From Boseongicola sp. SB0662_bin_57 (GTDB lineage: Bacteria > Pseudomonadota > Alphaproteobacteria > Rhodobacterales > Rhodobacteraceae): 27,815 nucleotides of DNA. Below are positions 1-7,123 of this stretch, in pieces. The stretch is from assembly GCA_009839535.1 (NCBI GenBank), contig VXPN01000303.1, positions 1 to 27,815 of the forward strand, written 5' to 3'. Under the pieces are notes generated by a model that did no database searches, was not told where the DNA came from, and was given only the letters and a program-made list of their open reading frames with translations. The first letter of the stretch is position 1. Each line of letters opens with the position of its first letter. Made by a program: the position numbers and the translations under genes.

Positions 1-2
1 CC

Positions 3-440
3 TGCGGAAGCATGCAGGCGGACGTGAAGCTCCGCGACATCGTCATCGCGATGACGGCATCCTCGATGGAGACGCCGTCGAGGGGGATGTTTCGCGAGTT
101 GAGTTTCGCGCCTTGTGCCGACTGGTCGCTTCTCCGGGCAGCTGCGCAGGCCGCCGAAAGGACAGGTGTGGCAACGCATGTCGGCGGCATCTACTCGGCA
201 AACGCATTTTATGATGAACGTCCCGACCTCAACGAGCAGATGACCCGTCATGGCATCTTGGCCGTCGAGATGGAGGCGGCGGAACTCTACACGGTCGCCG
301 CACGCCACGGAGCGCGGGCGCTCGCGGTCCTGACCGTTTCGGATCATCTGCAGACCGGCGAGGCGCTGGACTCAGAAAGCCGCGAGAGGTCCTTTGGCGA
401 CATGGTCCGGATCGCACTTGAGGCAGCGTTATCCAACTGA
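3..440 (+). CDS. deoD: Purine-nucleoside phosphorylase DeoD, C-terminal part (cut by window start)
   Basis: DeoD reversibly phosphorolyses purine (deoxy)nucleosides to base and (deoxy)ribose-1-phosphate in cytosolic nucleoside salvage. The reading frame is open from the first bases (C-G-S before the first Met), so the true start lies upstream. The visible part matches the trimeric/hexameric high-molecular-weight PNP family: a VKLRDIV strand after CGSMQAD, GGIYSANAFYDERPD, the nucleoside-binding VEMEAAELY segment with the ribose-contacting MEAAE, and the TVSDH loop carrying the catalytic Asp. The C-terminus ends normally (IALEAALSN). The variant wording (TPSRGMFRELSFAPCADW, DERPDLNEQM) resembles alphaproteobacterial, Rhodobacteraceae-like DeoD rather than enterobacterial DeoD. 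It is the only obvious core gene and probably marks the chromosomal flank of the mosaic region to its right. Confidence 0.93.
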   Translation, partial: CGSMQADVKLRDIVIAMTASSMETPSRGMFRELSFAPCADWSLLRAAAQAAERTGVATHVGGIYSANAFYDERPDLNEQMTRHGILAVEMEAAELYTVAARHGARALAVLTVSDHLQTGEALDSESRERSFGDMVRIALEAALSN

Positions 441-591
441 AGTTGCCTTCGCCTCATCCATGTTCCCCGATCTGCGCCACAAAGGGGCAGACCCCAAGTG
501 ACGGCCTGATGTGATGCTCAAGGATGTCACAAATGGGCTGGAACGCCACCATTCGTGACAGGATCGAGGCCAGACTACCCAAACATGACAA

Positions 592-1165
592 GTGCAGGAT
601 CCGGACAAGAACCGCGCCTACATCCACGCCCTTGCCAACTGGGAGGGCCTCGGCCAGGTCGAATTCGTCGAGAAGAAGGCTTCCGGCAGGATCGCGTGGC
701 GCAAGCGAAGGATCGCGGACATTCCGGAGGAGCTGCGCGAAGGCGACGTCCCGATCGTCGGCGAGCTTTCCCGGCTCGGGCGCTCGCTGCTCGAATGCAT
801 GGAATTCCTGTCCATCGCCGCGAATGCCGGCATCAGGGTCCACGCCATCAAGGGATCCTGGAGGCTCGACGAAACGATCCAGAGCCGGATCATCGCCATG
901 GCGTCCTCAATGGCCGCCGAGGTCGAACGCAACCTGCTTTCGGCCAGGACCAGGGCAGCCCTCAGGGCGAGGAAGGCCTCCGGGCGGCCGCTCGGACGGC
1001 CCAAAGGACCCAGGCAAGAGCAAGCTCGATCCGTTTCGTCCCGAGATCAAGGCTCTGCTCGCGAACGGTTCGACCCGGAAATCCATTGCGAAGCGCTGCA
1101 ACACGACGCCCGGCAACCTCGCGAACTGGATGAAGGAGAACGGGATCAGGAAGCCAAAGGCATGA
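592..1165 (+). pseudogene. Serine recombinase (Mpi/Pin-like), N-terminally truncated and frameshifted
   Basis: The translation from GTG 592 shows most of a resolvase/invertase catalytic domain: an E-K-K-A-S-G segment, PIVGELSRLGRS, ERNLLSARTRAALRARK and GRPLGRPKG. The N-terminal beta strand with the catalytic Ser (Y-x-R-V-S-x-x-x-Q) is missing, because an in-frame stop lies at 586-588. Near 1005-1013 the frame shifts (one extra base in or near the CCC after AAAGGA). The linker and helix-turn-helix then continue in another frame (GKSKLDPF through TRKSIAKRCNTTPGNLANWMKENGIRKPKA, stop at 1163-1165). Known members of this family invert or resolve DNA at short crossover sites. Both lesions make this copy inactive unless the frameshift is a sequencing error; even then the N-terminal loss remains. 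Confidence 0.85.
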
Positions 1166-1193
1166 GAATCCTGTGGCGGATTCGGCACTTGTG

Positions 1194-1208
1194 TTGGGTT
1201 TTGCCCAA
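1194..1208. other. Small hairpin after the recombinase remnant
   Basis: TTGGG, a short T-rich loop and CCCAA form a 5-bp stem 30 bases after the recombinase remnant and about 90 bases before the cupin gene. It could act as a weak terminator, but no T-run follows it on the plus strand. Confidence 0.25.
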
Positions 1209-1285
1209 CTTATTGAAGTGGTAGATCTGCCGGAAGTCAGTTTCAAGACCGGCGGCGGCGAACGAATGAGACGACGCCCCGGTCG

Positions 1286-1292
1286 AAAGGAG
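1286..1292 (+). promoter_or_regulatory. Ribosome binding site of the cupin gene
   Basis: AAAGGAG lies 7 bases before the ATG at 1300 and fixes this start. Confidence 0.7.
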
Positions 1293-1299
1293 TGAACAC

Positions 1300-1701
1300 A
1301 TGGAGATCCTGCAGGCCGGATCGCGCCCGTCCCGAACCGGACCGGAAGACTCGTTTTCAGGTCGGGTTCGAATTGACCCGGTGATCATGGCGCCTGACCC
1401 TTCCCGGGTCCGTGCGCTGACCGTGACCTTTGAACCTGGTGCTCGAACTGCATGGCACACACATCCTCTTGGCCAGGTACTGATCGTGACCGCGGGCAAG
1501 GGTCTCGTGCAGACATCTGGCGACCGAATTCACGAAATCCGTTCTGGCGATGTTGTCTGGTTCGCGCCCGAAGAACGCCATTGGCACGGCGCCGCGCCGG
1601 ATACCGGAATGACCCACATCGCGATCCAGGAGGCGTTGGATGGCTCCAACGTGACCTGGATGGAACACGTTACCGACGCAGAGTATTCCGGCAAGTCCTG
1701 A
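1300..1701 (+). CDS. Small single-domain cupin protein (hydroxynitrile-lyase-like cupin family)
   Basis: A 133-aa monocupin. The first cupin motif gives W-H53-T-H55-P-L-G-Q59. The second gives G-D-V-V-W-F-A-P-E-E-R-H94-W-H-G. H53, H55, Q59 and H94 are the four metal ligands described for bacterial Mn/Fe cupins of the GtHNL type, and the flanking words (TAWHTHPLGQ, MTHIAIQE) agree closely with that family. Members show (R)-selective hydroxynitrile lyase activity in vitro; the physiological substrate is generally unknown and is often thought to be a small carbonyl or aromatic compound. It is probably cytosolic, with no signal peptide. It stands alone between mobile remnants with no operon partner and looks intact, so it is either a passenger or a survivor of the flanking rearrangements. 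Confidence 0.88.
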   Translation: MEILQAGSRPSRTGPEDSFSGRVRIDPVIMAPDPSRVRALTVTFEPGARTAWHTHPLGQVLIVTAGKGLVQTSGDRIHEIRSGDVVWFAPEERHWHGAAPDTGMTHIAIQEALDGSNVTWMEHVTDAEYSGKS

Positions 1702-1905
1702 TTGGAATCGTGCCGACTTGTCCGGGAATTCCAAGGAGCGAATGCGGGCGGCCACCTGACCTGCCCGCCCAGTGGACGCTGCCATCCTCCGGGTGATGCG
1801 GCCCGATCGTCGCATCCACGCTGCACTCCTCGGCTTCCACCTCGGATCAAGCGACTGGAGAACGGCTTCCGGAGGTGCATGCGGGATGAAACAGTCGGAC
1901 GGATC

Positions 1906-1925
1906 GGAGAGCACCGCCTATCTCG
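1906..1925 (+). repeat. Short dispersed repeat, copy 1 (GGAGAGCACCGC family)
   Basis: GGAGAGCACCGCCTATCTCG is identical over 20 bases to 20069-20088. It shares its first 12 bases with 8233-8244 and, on the minus strand, with 22186-22197. It is followed by GGGTAG, as is the 22 kb copy. Confidence 0.5.
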
Positions 1926-1972
1926 GGTAGATTCTTGTCTCGGGTCGGAGTCGTGCGGTCACGGCAAGCCGC

Positions 1973-1991
1973 TGAATCCATGCAGGATTCA
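1973..1991. repeat. 7-bp inverted repeat (hairpin)
   Basis: TGAATCC - ATGCA - GGATTCA. It lies about 40 bases past the end of the minus-strand tyrosine recombinase fragment, so it could be a transcript terminator or part of the end of the element that carried it. Confidence 0.35.
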
Positions 1992-2032
1992 AACGGCTTG
2001 CGCTCTCTTTGCCCGGCATAAGCCGGTGACCG

Positions 2033-2242
2033 TCAGAGGCTGCTCAGGAAGGCGAGGAGATTGTCGGGCGGCTGGTACCGTCCCGGATCGCCCTTTCGCG
2101 GCGACGTCATCGCGAGTGCCTGCTCCTTCATGGCGAGCGTCGCCTCGACATAGATCTGGGTCGTTTCGGCCCGCTCGTGCCCGAGCCAGAGAGCGATCAC
2201 CAACCGGTGGACGCCGACCTGCATGAGATCCATGGCCGCGCT
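2033..2242 (-). pseudogene. Tyrosine recombinase, C-terminal fragment (copy A)
   Basis: The minus-strand translation gives S-A-A-M-D-L-M-Q-V-G-V-H-R followed by VIALWLGHERAETTQIYVEA and a tail ending LLAFLSSL. LGHE plus the TTQIY segment are the conserved second His box and the catalytic Tyr region of the XerC/D-like integrase fold. About three quarters of the protein, including both catalytic Arg regions, is absent. The homology ends at the point where an oppositely oriented related fragment begins (about 2231-2242). Such integrases commonly travel with IS91-like elements. Not functional. Confidence 0.8.
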
Positions 2243-2432
2243 GCACGACGGCGTCGGCCGCACCGTGATCGCCCTCTGGCTCGGCCATGAATCGGCCGAG
2301 ACGACGCAGGTCTACCTGCACGCGGATCCCCGCCTCAAGGAAAAGGCCATGGAGAGGACGCGCCCAGTCGACGTCAAGTCCGGCCGGTTCAAGCCCGAAG
2401 ACAGCCTGCTCGCCTTCTTGAAGGCGCTGTGA
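2232..2432 (+). pseudogene. Tyrosine recombinase, C-terminal fragment (copy B, opposite orientation)
   Basis: The plus-strand frame reads ALHDGVGRTVIALWLGHES, then AETTQVYLHADPRLKEKAME and a tail ending LLAFLKAL. The LGHE box and the TTQVY nucleophile Tyr are intact. It is clearly related to copy A (same VIALWLGHE core and LLAFL ending) but diverged through the linker, so it is not a recent duplicate. It starts where copy A stops, so the two lie head to head across a CCATGG palindrome. N-terminal and core domains are missing. Confidence 0.8.
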
Positions 2433-2434
2433 TC

Positions 2435-2512
2435 ATGCCGACAACGGCGGCAGAAAAAACATGTGAATCAACATTCTGGGACGCGAACGCGGCATAATCC
2501 GGTTGTCGGCAT
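2435..2512. repeat. 78-bp segment bounded by perfect 11-bp inverted repeats
   Basis: ATGCCGACAAC (2435-2445) is mirrored by GTTGTCGGCAT (2502-2512). It starts two bases after the stop of recombinase copy B and abuts the IS630-type remnant. Its position directly after a recombinase C-terminus suggests the terminal structure of the element that carried the recombinase; this is inference. Confidence 0.55.
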
Positions 2513-2704
2513 TCGGCGGAAATCGAGATCAACGTCCTGAGCCGTCAATGTCTCGACCGGCGCATTCCGGACCGGGAGACGATGACGAGGGAGATCGCGG
2601 CGTGGCAGGAACATCACAACGCTTCCGCGAAGCCGGTCGACTGGCGGTTCCGGGCCGAGGACGCCCGCATCAAGCTGAAGTCGCTTTATCCTTCAATACA
2701 ATGA
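2513..2704 (+). pseudogene. IS630-family transposase, C-terminal fragment
   Basis: The plus-strand frame from 2513 reads S-A-E-I-E-I-N-V-L-S-R-Q-C-L-D-R-R-I-P, then a REIAAWQEHHN segment, VDWRF, and DARIKLKSLYPSIQ to a TGA at 2702-2704. The (M)AEIE...LSRQCLDRRIP...W...R N...V.WRF...DAR.KLK.LYP pattern is the characteristic end of IS630-like DDE transposases; the Glu of AEIE is the third catalytic acid. Everything before it is missing. An IS5-family element is inserted 13 bases downstream. Confidence 0.78.
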
Positions 2705-2731
2705 TGTCGGGGTACTAGGGTCCGTTGACAA

Positions 2732-3489
2732 TCATGTTGCCGCGATCACGCCGGCGACGAGATGGATCCCCGCCGCGAAGCTCGCTTCGGTCTTGTCGCA
2801 GCGCGTCGCGATTGCCCGGAACTCCTTGATTCTCGCGAAGAAGTTCTCCACCAGATGACGCCACTTGTACATCTCCCGGTCATGTTCCCGGGGTGCCGTC
2901 CGGTTCCGCCTTGGCGGGATCACCGCTTCCGCGCCGCGTCCGTCGAGGTCCTCGAGCAGCCAGTCCGCATCGAACGCCTTGTCGCCGACGAATGCCCCGA
3001 ACGGGAGATCCTCAAGAAGGGCGGGCACCCCCGCAAGGTCATGCGCCTGGCCCGGAAGGATCACGAAGCGGACCAGGTACCCGAGCGCGTCCACGACGGC
3101 CACGACCTTGCTCGTCAGGCCGCCTCTCGAGCGCCCGATCCCCTGGCTGGAGGTCCCCCCCTTGCTCCCGACGCCTTCTGGTGGGCCTGGACGATCGTGC
3201 CGTCGACGAACACGTGCTCGAGGTCGAACCCCTCCGACAAGACATTGAAAACGCGCTCGAAAACACCCGAAAGCGCCCAGCGGCGGAACCTCCTGAAGAC
3301 GCTGTTCCAGTTCCCGAAGCGCTCCGGAAGGTCGCGCCAAGGCGATCCCGTGCGGAACCGCCAGAGCACCGCCTCCACGAAGAGGCGGTTGTCCGCCGCG
3401 GTGACGCCGGGATCGGTCGCCTTGCCGGGCAGCATGGACTCCACTCGCGCCCACATGGCGTCGGTCAGAACCGTTCTGTCTGAATTCAT
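2732..3489 (-). CDS. IS5-family transposase, two frames joined by -1 frameshift
   Basis: DDE transposase made from two frames. The first frame starts at ATG 3489 (MNSDRTVLTDAMWARVE) and carries the IS5 N-terminus (WRFRTGSPWRDLPERFG) and the first catalytic Asp in HVFVDGT. The second frame carries GRSRGGLTSK, the second Asp in FVGDKAFD, and the third acid in RHLVENFFARIKEFR. The frames meet at seven consecutive Gs (minus-strand sense, about 3155-3161), read AGG GGG GGA in frame A; a -1 slip there joins them. Programmed -1 frameshifting at such runs is the known expression mode of IS427-group transposases, so I treat the gene as intact. A frame-A-only product would stop at 3115. Confidence 0.88.
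3155..3161 (-). promoter_or_regulatory. G7 slippery site for -1 programmed frameshift
   Basis: Seven consecutive G (CCCCCCC on the plus strand) at the point where the two transposase frames overlap. A -1 slip converts the short product into the full DDE transposase. Confidence 0.7.
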
Positions 3490-3588
3490 CTTGCCACCTG
3501 CTCGTCTTGCCTGTGCCGCCTTTTCGGCGTGCGTTGCGGCGCAGATGGCATCGGCCCGCACGAAACGCAACATGATTGTCAACGGGCC

Positions 3589-4422
3589 CTAGTCGACGCC
3601 GCTGCCATATCCACCGGGAGCCGCGCCAAACGCGTCGCGAAACCGGCGGTTGAAGTAGGACAGGTCGGAAAACCCGCATTCATAGGCAATGCGCGAAATC
3701 AGTTCGCTGGACCCGCTGCGCGCCCGCTCGACGATCCGGTCGCGCGCCGCTTCCAGCCGACGCGCCAGGAGGTATCGCGTTGGCGTCACCGACAATTCCT
3801 GAAACGAGCGCTGCAACTGCCGTTGCGCAACGCCCAGATCGTCGGCCAGTTGGGAGGCGGTGAAGTCCGGGTCGGAAAACCGCGCGTCGACTACCGCGAT
3901 GGCGCGCGCGAGGATCGGGGCGCGTCCGCCAAGGGGCGTCTCGGCGATTGCAGGCGCCTCCCCGCTGTCCCGCATGAAAAAGAAGGCGCCAAGGACGCCG
4001 AAAAGGGACTCCCTGAGACACATTGCGCTGTCGTCATTGTCCGACGACCTGAGACCTTGTTCCATGATCGCATGAATGGCCTTTGCCGTCGCTTCGCCCG
4101 ATGGGATGGCGAGCCCCGGCTCAAACGCCTTGCCGAACCGGTCCATCAGTTCCTGGCGCGGAAGATGCAGCGAGACCTGCTCGCTTCGGTCCCTGAAAAA
4201 CACGAACTCCGACGGAAAGGCGCTGTCGATCAGCACCATGTCGCCAGGCATGATCATGCTGTGGCGGTCTTCCTGAATCATCAGGGCGCGTCCCGATCGC
4301 TGCAGGATCAGGAAGCAGTTCTCGTTGTGATCCTCGCGGATGTTCCGCGACGTCCTCAGCACGCGCTGCAGGTTGGAGGCCACGAGGGCCGTCTCGACCC
4401 CGGCGATCTCCGTGGCCGCCAC
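3589..4422 (-). pseudogene. AraC/FeaR-like transcriptional regulator, 5' truncated
   Basis: The C-terminal 110 residues hold the two helix-turn-helices of the AraC family: FTASQLADDLGVAQRQLQRSF and ISRIAYECGFSDLSYFNRRF, followed by FGAAPGGY. The N-terminal part (SNLQRVLRTSRNIRED, then NCFLILQRSGRALMIQ and PGDMVLID) is a sensor domain of the AraC-binding-like type seen in FeaR and related regulators. The first credible start is GTG 4422, but relatives have about 40 more residues before this point. The homology fades near 4440, where an unrelated plus-strand fragment begins. It would activate a neighbouring catabolic gene in an intact copy, but no such target is visible. The stop codon uses the TA of the IS insertion site, so the IS did not truncate the 3' end. 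Probably non-functional. Confidence 0.75.
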
Positions 4423-4442
4423 GCCGCCCCAGTTCGGACGCG

Positions 4443-4799
4443 TCTTGCCGCCTGTGCTTCGAAGACCGCATCTTCTGTCCGGATCGCTATGAGGACAGCC
4501 GCCTCCTGAAGGACATCATCACCGGACTGCCGGACGCTCGCGTGTACCAGACCTGGGAAAGACGCAATTTTGTCTTCCTTGCGGTGGAAACTCCGCAACG
4601 AGATGACTGGTATCACCTCTTCTTTTCGCTCAGGAAGGTTGGCGGCAAACGCAACAGACATATCGAGATGCGGATCGAGAGCGCCTACCGGCAAGAGGAC
4701 TCCCCTTATGCTCCACAACACCGGCCAAACCCGGTCCGCTTCAAGATCCTGATACAGAACGTCTTCACGGGACGTTCCCTGAAATTTGCGCCAAGGTGA
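4443..4799 (+). pseudogene. 5'-truncated fragment of an unidentified conserved protein
   Basis: This frame is open from at least 4422 and reads CRLCFEDRIFCPDRYEDS, LLKDIITGLPDARVYQTW, ERRNFVFLAVETP, DDWYHLFFSLRKVGGKR, RHIEMRIESAYR and PVRFKILIQNVFTGR, ending KFAPR. Composition and mixed alpha/beta pattern look like genuine coding sequence rather than a shadow. There is no ATG/GTG/TTG before GTG 4542 and no ribosome site, so the beginning has been lost at the junction with the AraC-like gene near 4440. I do not recognise the family. If GTG 4542 were used, an 85-aa peptide could be made. Confidence 0.5.
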
Positions 4800-5237
4800 C
4801 AGGCTTGTCGTCAGCTATCCGGCATTCAGAATGGTGAAGGGCTGCCCGAAGACAGCCCTAGGATCCAACTTGCCGCTTGCCTCTCGCTCGCGCGAAAACC
4901 GTGAAGGTGGGTGGGCGCTGTTTCAGTTGGTCTGTCGCCCTATGCCCCTTCATATGGCTGGCCGGCCCTGGAGTCAACTTTGTAAAGCACTTTCTTCACA
5001 GGACCAGCGAATTGCTCGACTGGCGACACTACGAGCTTCTGCTGCACCAGCTCGGCATGATCCTGCCGGCGGTGCGTCGCGACTCTCTTCGTGAAGGCGT
5101 GCCACCCACTGTCCGTCGGTCGCCGTGTAGTGCCGGCATTTTGGAGTCGGATTCCGGAACATCAATGGGTTACGGACCTCATGACCCGCGAGTTGCGGAG
5201 TCGGGCTAACAGTATGCGGCCAGCGGAAGGAGCGAAG
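4800..5237. other. Intergenic stretch, no gene recognised
   Basis: No family recognised on either strand. A minus-strand frame between about 4940 and 5110 gives a coding-looking tail (HRRQDHAELVQQKL, VEQFAGPVKKVLYKVDS, ending AGQPYEGA). It has no start or ribosome site and could be an IS remnant, but I cannot assign it. Confidence 0.4.
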
Positions 5238-6530
5238 TCAGGTCTCTCCCCGAAACCGCGCCACCTTGTCGAGAAGCGACAACCTCCGCCGCAGCTCCTT
5301 CGCCTGATCCGACCGCTCCGACCGCCGGGCCTGAAGATCGAGGAATTCCCAGAACTCTTCCGGCGCGGCGAAGGAAAATTGGTTCATAATGAAACGGGTC
5401 AGATAGGGGTGGACGAACTGAAGCATCTGGAACGCCAGCGTTTCCTCATCGTCGGCACTGATGGGACGGCCGTGCGTGATGAGGTTCCGCCGCAATGCCA
5501 GATGCTTGCCGATGATCCGGTGCTCGGTGTTCTCCTGGAAGACGTTGGCAACACGGATGAGCTTCCTTTCGACCTTGTCATCCTCCGGCCCCGAGATGTT
5601 CTCGAAGAGGCGCCAGCCTTCGAGAAAGGACTCTTCGAGATTCGGGTTTGAGAACGCCTTGAAGTACCTCGCCGCCGCCGAGCTGCAGAGTTCGGGCCAA
5701 GGAGACCTCGCGACACCTTGGACGAGCTGCCCATAGTTCTCTTCCCATGACGCGAGCATCTCCTTCGGCGGCCGACTCCGGATGTCCCTGCCCGCCCAGT
5801 TCTCGTACCAGAAGCCATCGTGAGTCAGGGACCCGTCCGCATTGTGCGTCGTCGTGTGCGGGCCGATCAGCACCTCAGAAACGGGCAGTCTTTTGGTCGA
5901 CAGGCGCCAGTGTTTTCCGCCGTCCTTCGCCATGTTGATGAGGCCGAAGATTTCATACAGTGCCTCCGCGACGCGTTCGTGCGCGTCCGCGGGACTGCTG
6001 GCGACAACGTGAGCGATGCACGTGGAGCAACTTTGCAGATCCGACATCACCGTCTCCGTGAAATGATCTCTGAACCATGGCTTCGATCTCTGCTCTTCGC
6101 GGGCCCGCGTGACTGTTCTGAGCAGGCGTGTCCGCGCGGACGGCGAGAAGTTGATCGTCACACCATCTTTCCTCCTCACACCCTTGAGGAAGGGCGGGAT
6201 GTTCCACAGCGCGAAGACAACCCTGTGCGGTCTGACATCCCTTTCCTGGAACTTGTGGCGCAGCCGGTAGGCAACGCGGCTGAACTCCTTTTCGGTGAAC
6301 TCAGCTGGCAGTTCCGGCGAAAGGAGCGCTCTCCGCACAATGTCTGATTTCAGCGCGTCCGTCCTCACTTCCATTCCGAGCGCCGACACGAGAAATGACG
6401 CATACGGTTCATAGTTTCCGGCGGAAAGAGAGACTCGGGCGCCATCCTCCGAGAATCTGCGCAGAGGTTTCAGCTTGCCGAGGATGTGCCGGATCTCCTC
6501 GTTCGTGAAGTCCTTGCGCCAGAAACCCAC
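5238..6530 (-). CDS. Hypothetical protein with C-terminal HEPN-type (ApeA-like) motif, possible RNase/abortive infection
   Basis: A 430-aa soluble protein with no signal peptide or TM segment. The start is GTG 6530, preceded by AGGAGG nine bases upstream; an in-frame TGA lies just before. Residues 1-290 are not recognised. The C-terminal ~100 residues are helical (SFLEGWRLFENISG, KVERKLIRVANVF, then LRRNLITHG at 346-354, then ETLAFQMLQFVHPYLTRF). R348-N349-x3-H353 is the R-x4-6-H motif with a polar residue after the Arg that defines the active site of HEPN ribonucleases, and its placement between two helices with a following G fits ApeA-like HEPN domains. HEPN proteins often cleave RNA in phage defence or toxin-antitoxin systems; an N-terminal sensor role for the rest is inference. 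It stands alone, between a gene-less stretch and recombinase remnants. Confidence 0.72.
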   Translation of the reverse strand: MGFWRKDFTNEEIRHILGKLKPLRRFSEDGARVSLSAGNYEPYASFLVSALGMEVRTDALKSDIVRRALLSPELPAEFTEKEFSRVAYRLRHKFQERDVRPHRVVFALWNIPPFLKGVRRKDGVTINFSPSARTRLLRTVTRAREEQRSKPWFRDHFTETVMSDLQSCSTCIAHVVASSPADAHERVAEALYEIFGLINMAKDGGKHWRLSTKRLPVSEVLIGPHTTTHNADGSLTHDGFWYENWAGRDIRSRPPKEMLASWEENYGQLVQGVARSPWPELCSSAAARYFKAFSNPNLEESFLEGWRLFENISGPEDDKVERKLIRVANVFQENTEHRIIGKHLALRRNLITHGRPISADDEETLAFQMLQFVHPYLTRFIMNQFSFAAPEEFWEFLDLQARRSERSDQAKELRRRLSLLDKVARFRGET

Positions 6531-6592
6531 CGCTCCATGCCTCCTTCAATCCGTTTCCGTTGCGCTCCTCGCTGCCCGGCAATGCAGACACG

Positions 6593-6721
6593 AACGAACT
6601 ACAGCCAACGGAACGCCGCATCCTCGTCAAGGCCGGCCGGTCGATCTCCTCATTGGCGAGGACGTTCGACGTTCATCCCGCCACGATCTATCGGTGCATC
6701 AAGGAAGCCCGGTCCTTGTGA
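6593..6721 (+). pseudogene. Recombinase/transposase helix-turn-helix remnant
   Basis: The frame reads N-E-L-Q-P-T-E-R-R-I-L-V-K-A-G-R-S-I, then SSLARTFDVHPATIYRCIKE and ARSL, stop TGA 6719-6721. G-R-S-I-S-S-L-A-R-x-F-x-V-x-x-x-T-I-Y-R is the Hin-type HTH that ends serine recombinases. No catalytic domain precedes it and no good start codon is visible, so it is most likely a C-terminal scrap of a resolvase. It lies divergently just upstream of the HEPN gene. Confidence 0.6.
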
Positions 6722-6864
6722 CGGTTTTCCGTTCCGCTCAGCCCTGAGACCCGAAACGCGCCAGCACGAAACGAAAAAAAGGAAACCCGCCGAGGCCGTC
6801 GTTCTCAAGGCTTGCCTCACGTCAGCGGGACACTCGCGTTGCACAGTGCGAACGCGAGTCCGGG

Positions 6865-7017
6865 TCAGACACGCGCCCTGGCATTTTCGAGCAGTTCGAG
6901 ATAGGATGGGTATGCTTCTCCAAAACTGTCCCCATGCTCGTCCCGAAGAACCTTCAGCGCCTCCAGTTGAGAACGTTCCAGCCGGTGGCTGGAAGAGAAC
7001 GGCATCCAGGCGAACAT
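6865..7017 (-). CDS. Small hypothetical protein (50 aa), uncertain
   Basis: A minus-strand ORF reads MFAWMPFSSSHRLERSQLEA, then LKVLRDEHGDSFGEAYPSYL and ELLENARARV, stop at 6865-6867. The frame is open about 11 residues further upstream (AKYCAGCSEVR) to a stop, so a Cys-containing N-terminus may have been lost. A purine-rich AGAGGTCAGG precedes the ATG. The amphipathic, charge-balanced composition looks coding, but no family is recognised. It lies between the HEPN gene and the resolvase gene, both also on the minus strand. Confidence 0.35.
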   Translation of the reverse strand: MFAWMPFSSSHRLERSQLEALKVLRDEHGDSFGEAYPSYLELLENARARV

Positions 7018-7123
7018 CCTGACCTCTGAGCATCCAGCGCAGTACTTGGCCTAAACGGACCGAAGCTGCACATATGGGCATCTTGAAAAACACACGGCGA
7101 ACAAATCGCGGTGTTCATGACGC

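Larger units (their letters stand above)
1702..2032. other. Intergenic stretch, no gene recognised
   Basis: No reading frame here resembles a known protein on either strand. It contains a copy of the short GGAGAGCACCGC repeat (1906-1925) and a small hairpin at 1973-1991. The hairpin lies just past the stop of the minus-strand recombinase fragment that ends at 2033. Confidence 0.5.
2716..3591. mobile_element. Complete IS5-family (IS427-like) insertion sequence with TA target duplication
   Basis: The element proper spans 2718-3589 (872 bp). Its ends are imperfect inverted repeats: GGGTCCGTTGACAATCATG on the left and, read inward from the right, GGGCCCGTTGACAATCATG, one mismatch in 19. They are flanked by TA at 2716-2717 and 3590-3591. 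It holds one transposase on the minus strand in two overlapping frames. Length, TA duplication and frameshift organisation fit the IS427 group. It separates the IS630 remnant from the AraC-like gene, and the TA duplication keeps that gene's TAG stop codon. Confidence 0.9.

Noticed and set aside
3115..3489. Transposase interpreted as a frameshift pseudogene
   Set aside because: The frames overlap exactly at a seven-G slippery run, the known programmed frameshift arrangement of this IS group, and the inverted repeats and target duplication are intact.
3529..4509. Plus-strand frame of 326 codons opposite the AraC-like gene
   Set aside because: The minus-strand frame has two textbook AraC helix-turn-helices; this is its shadow.
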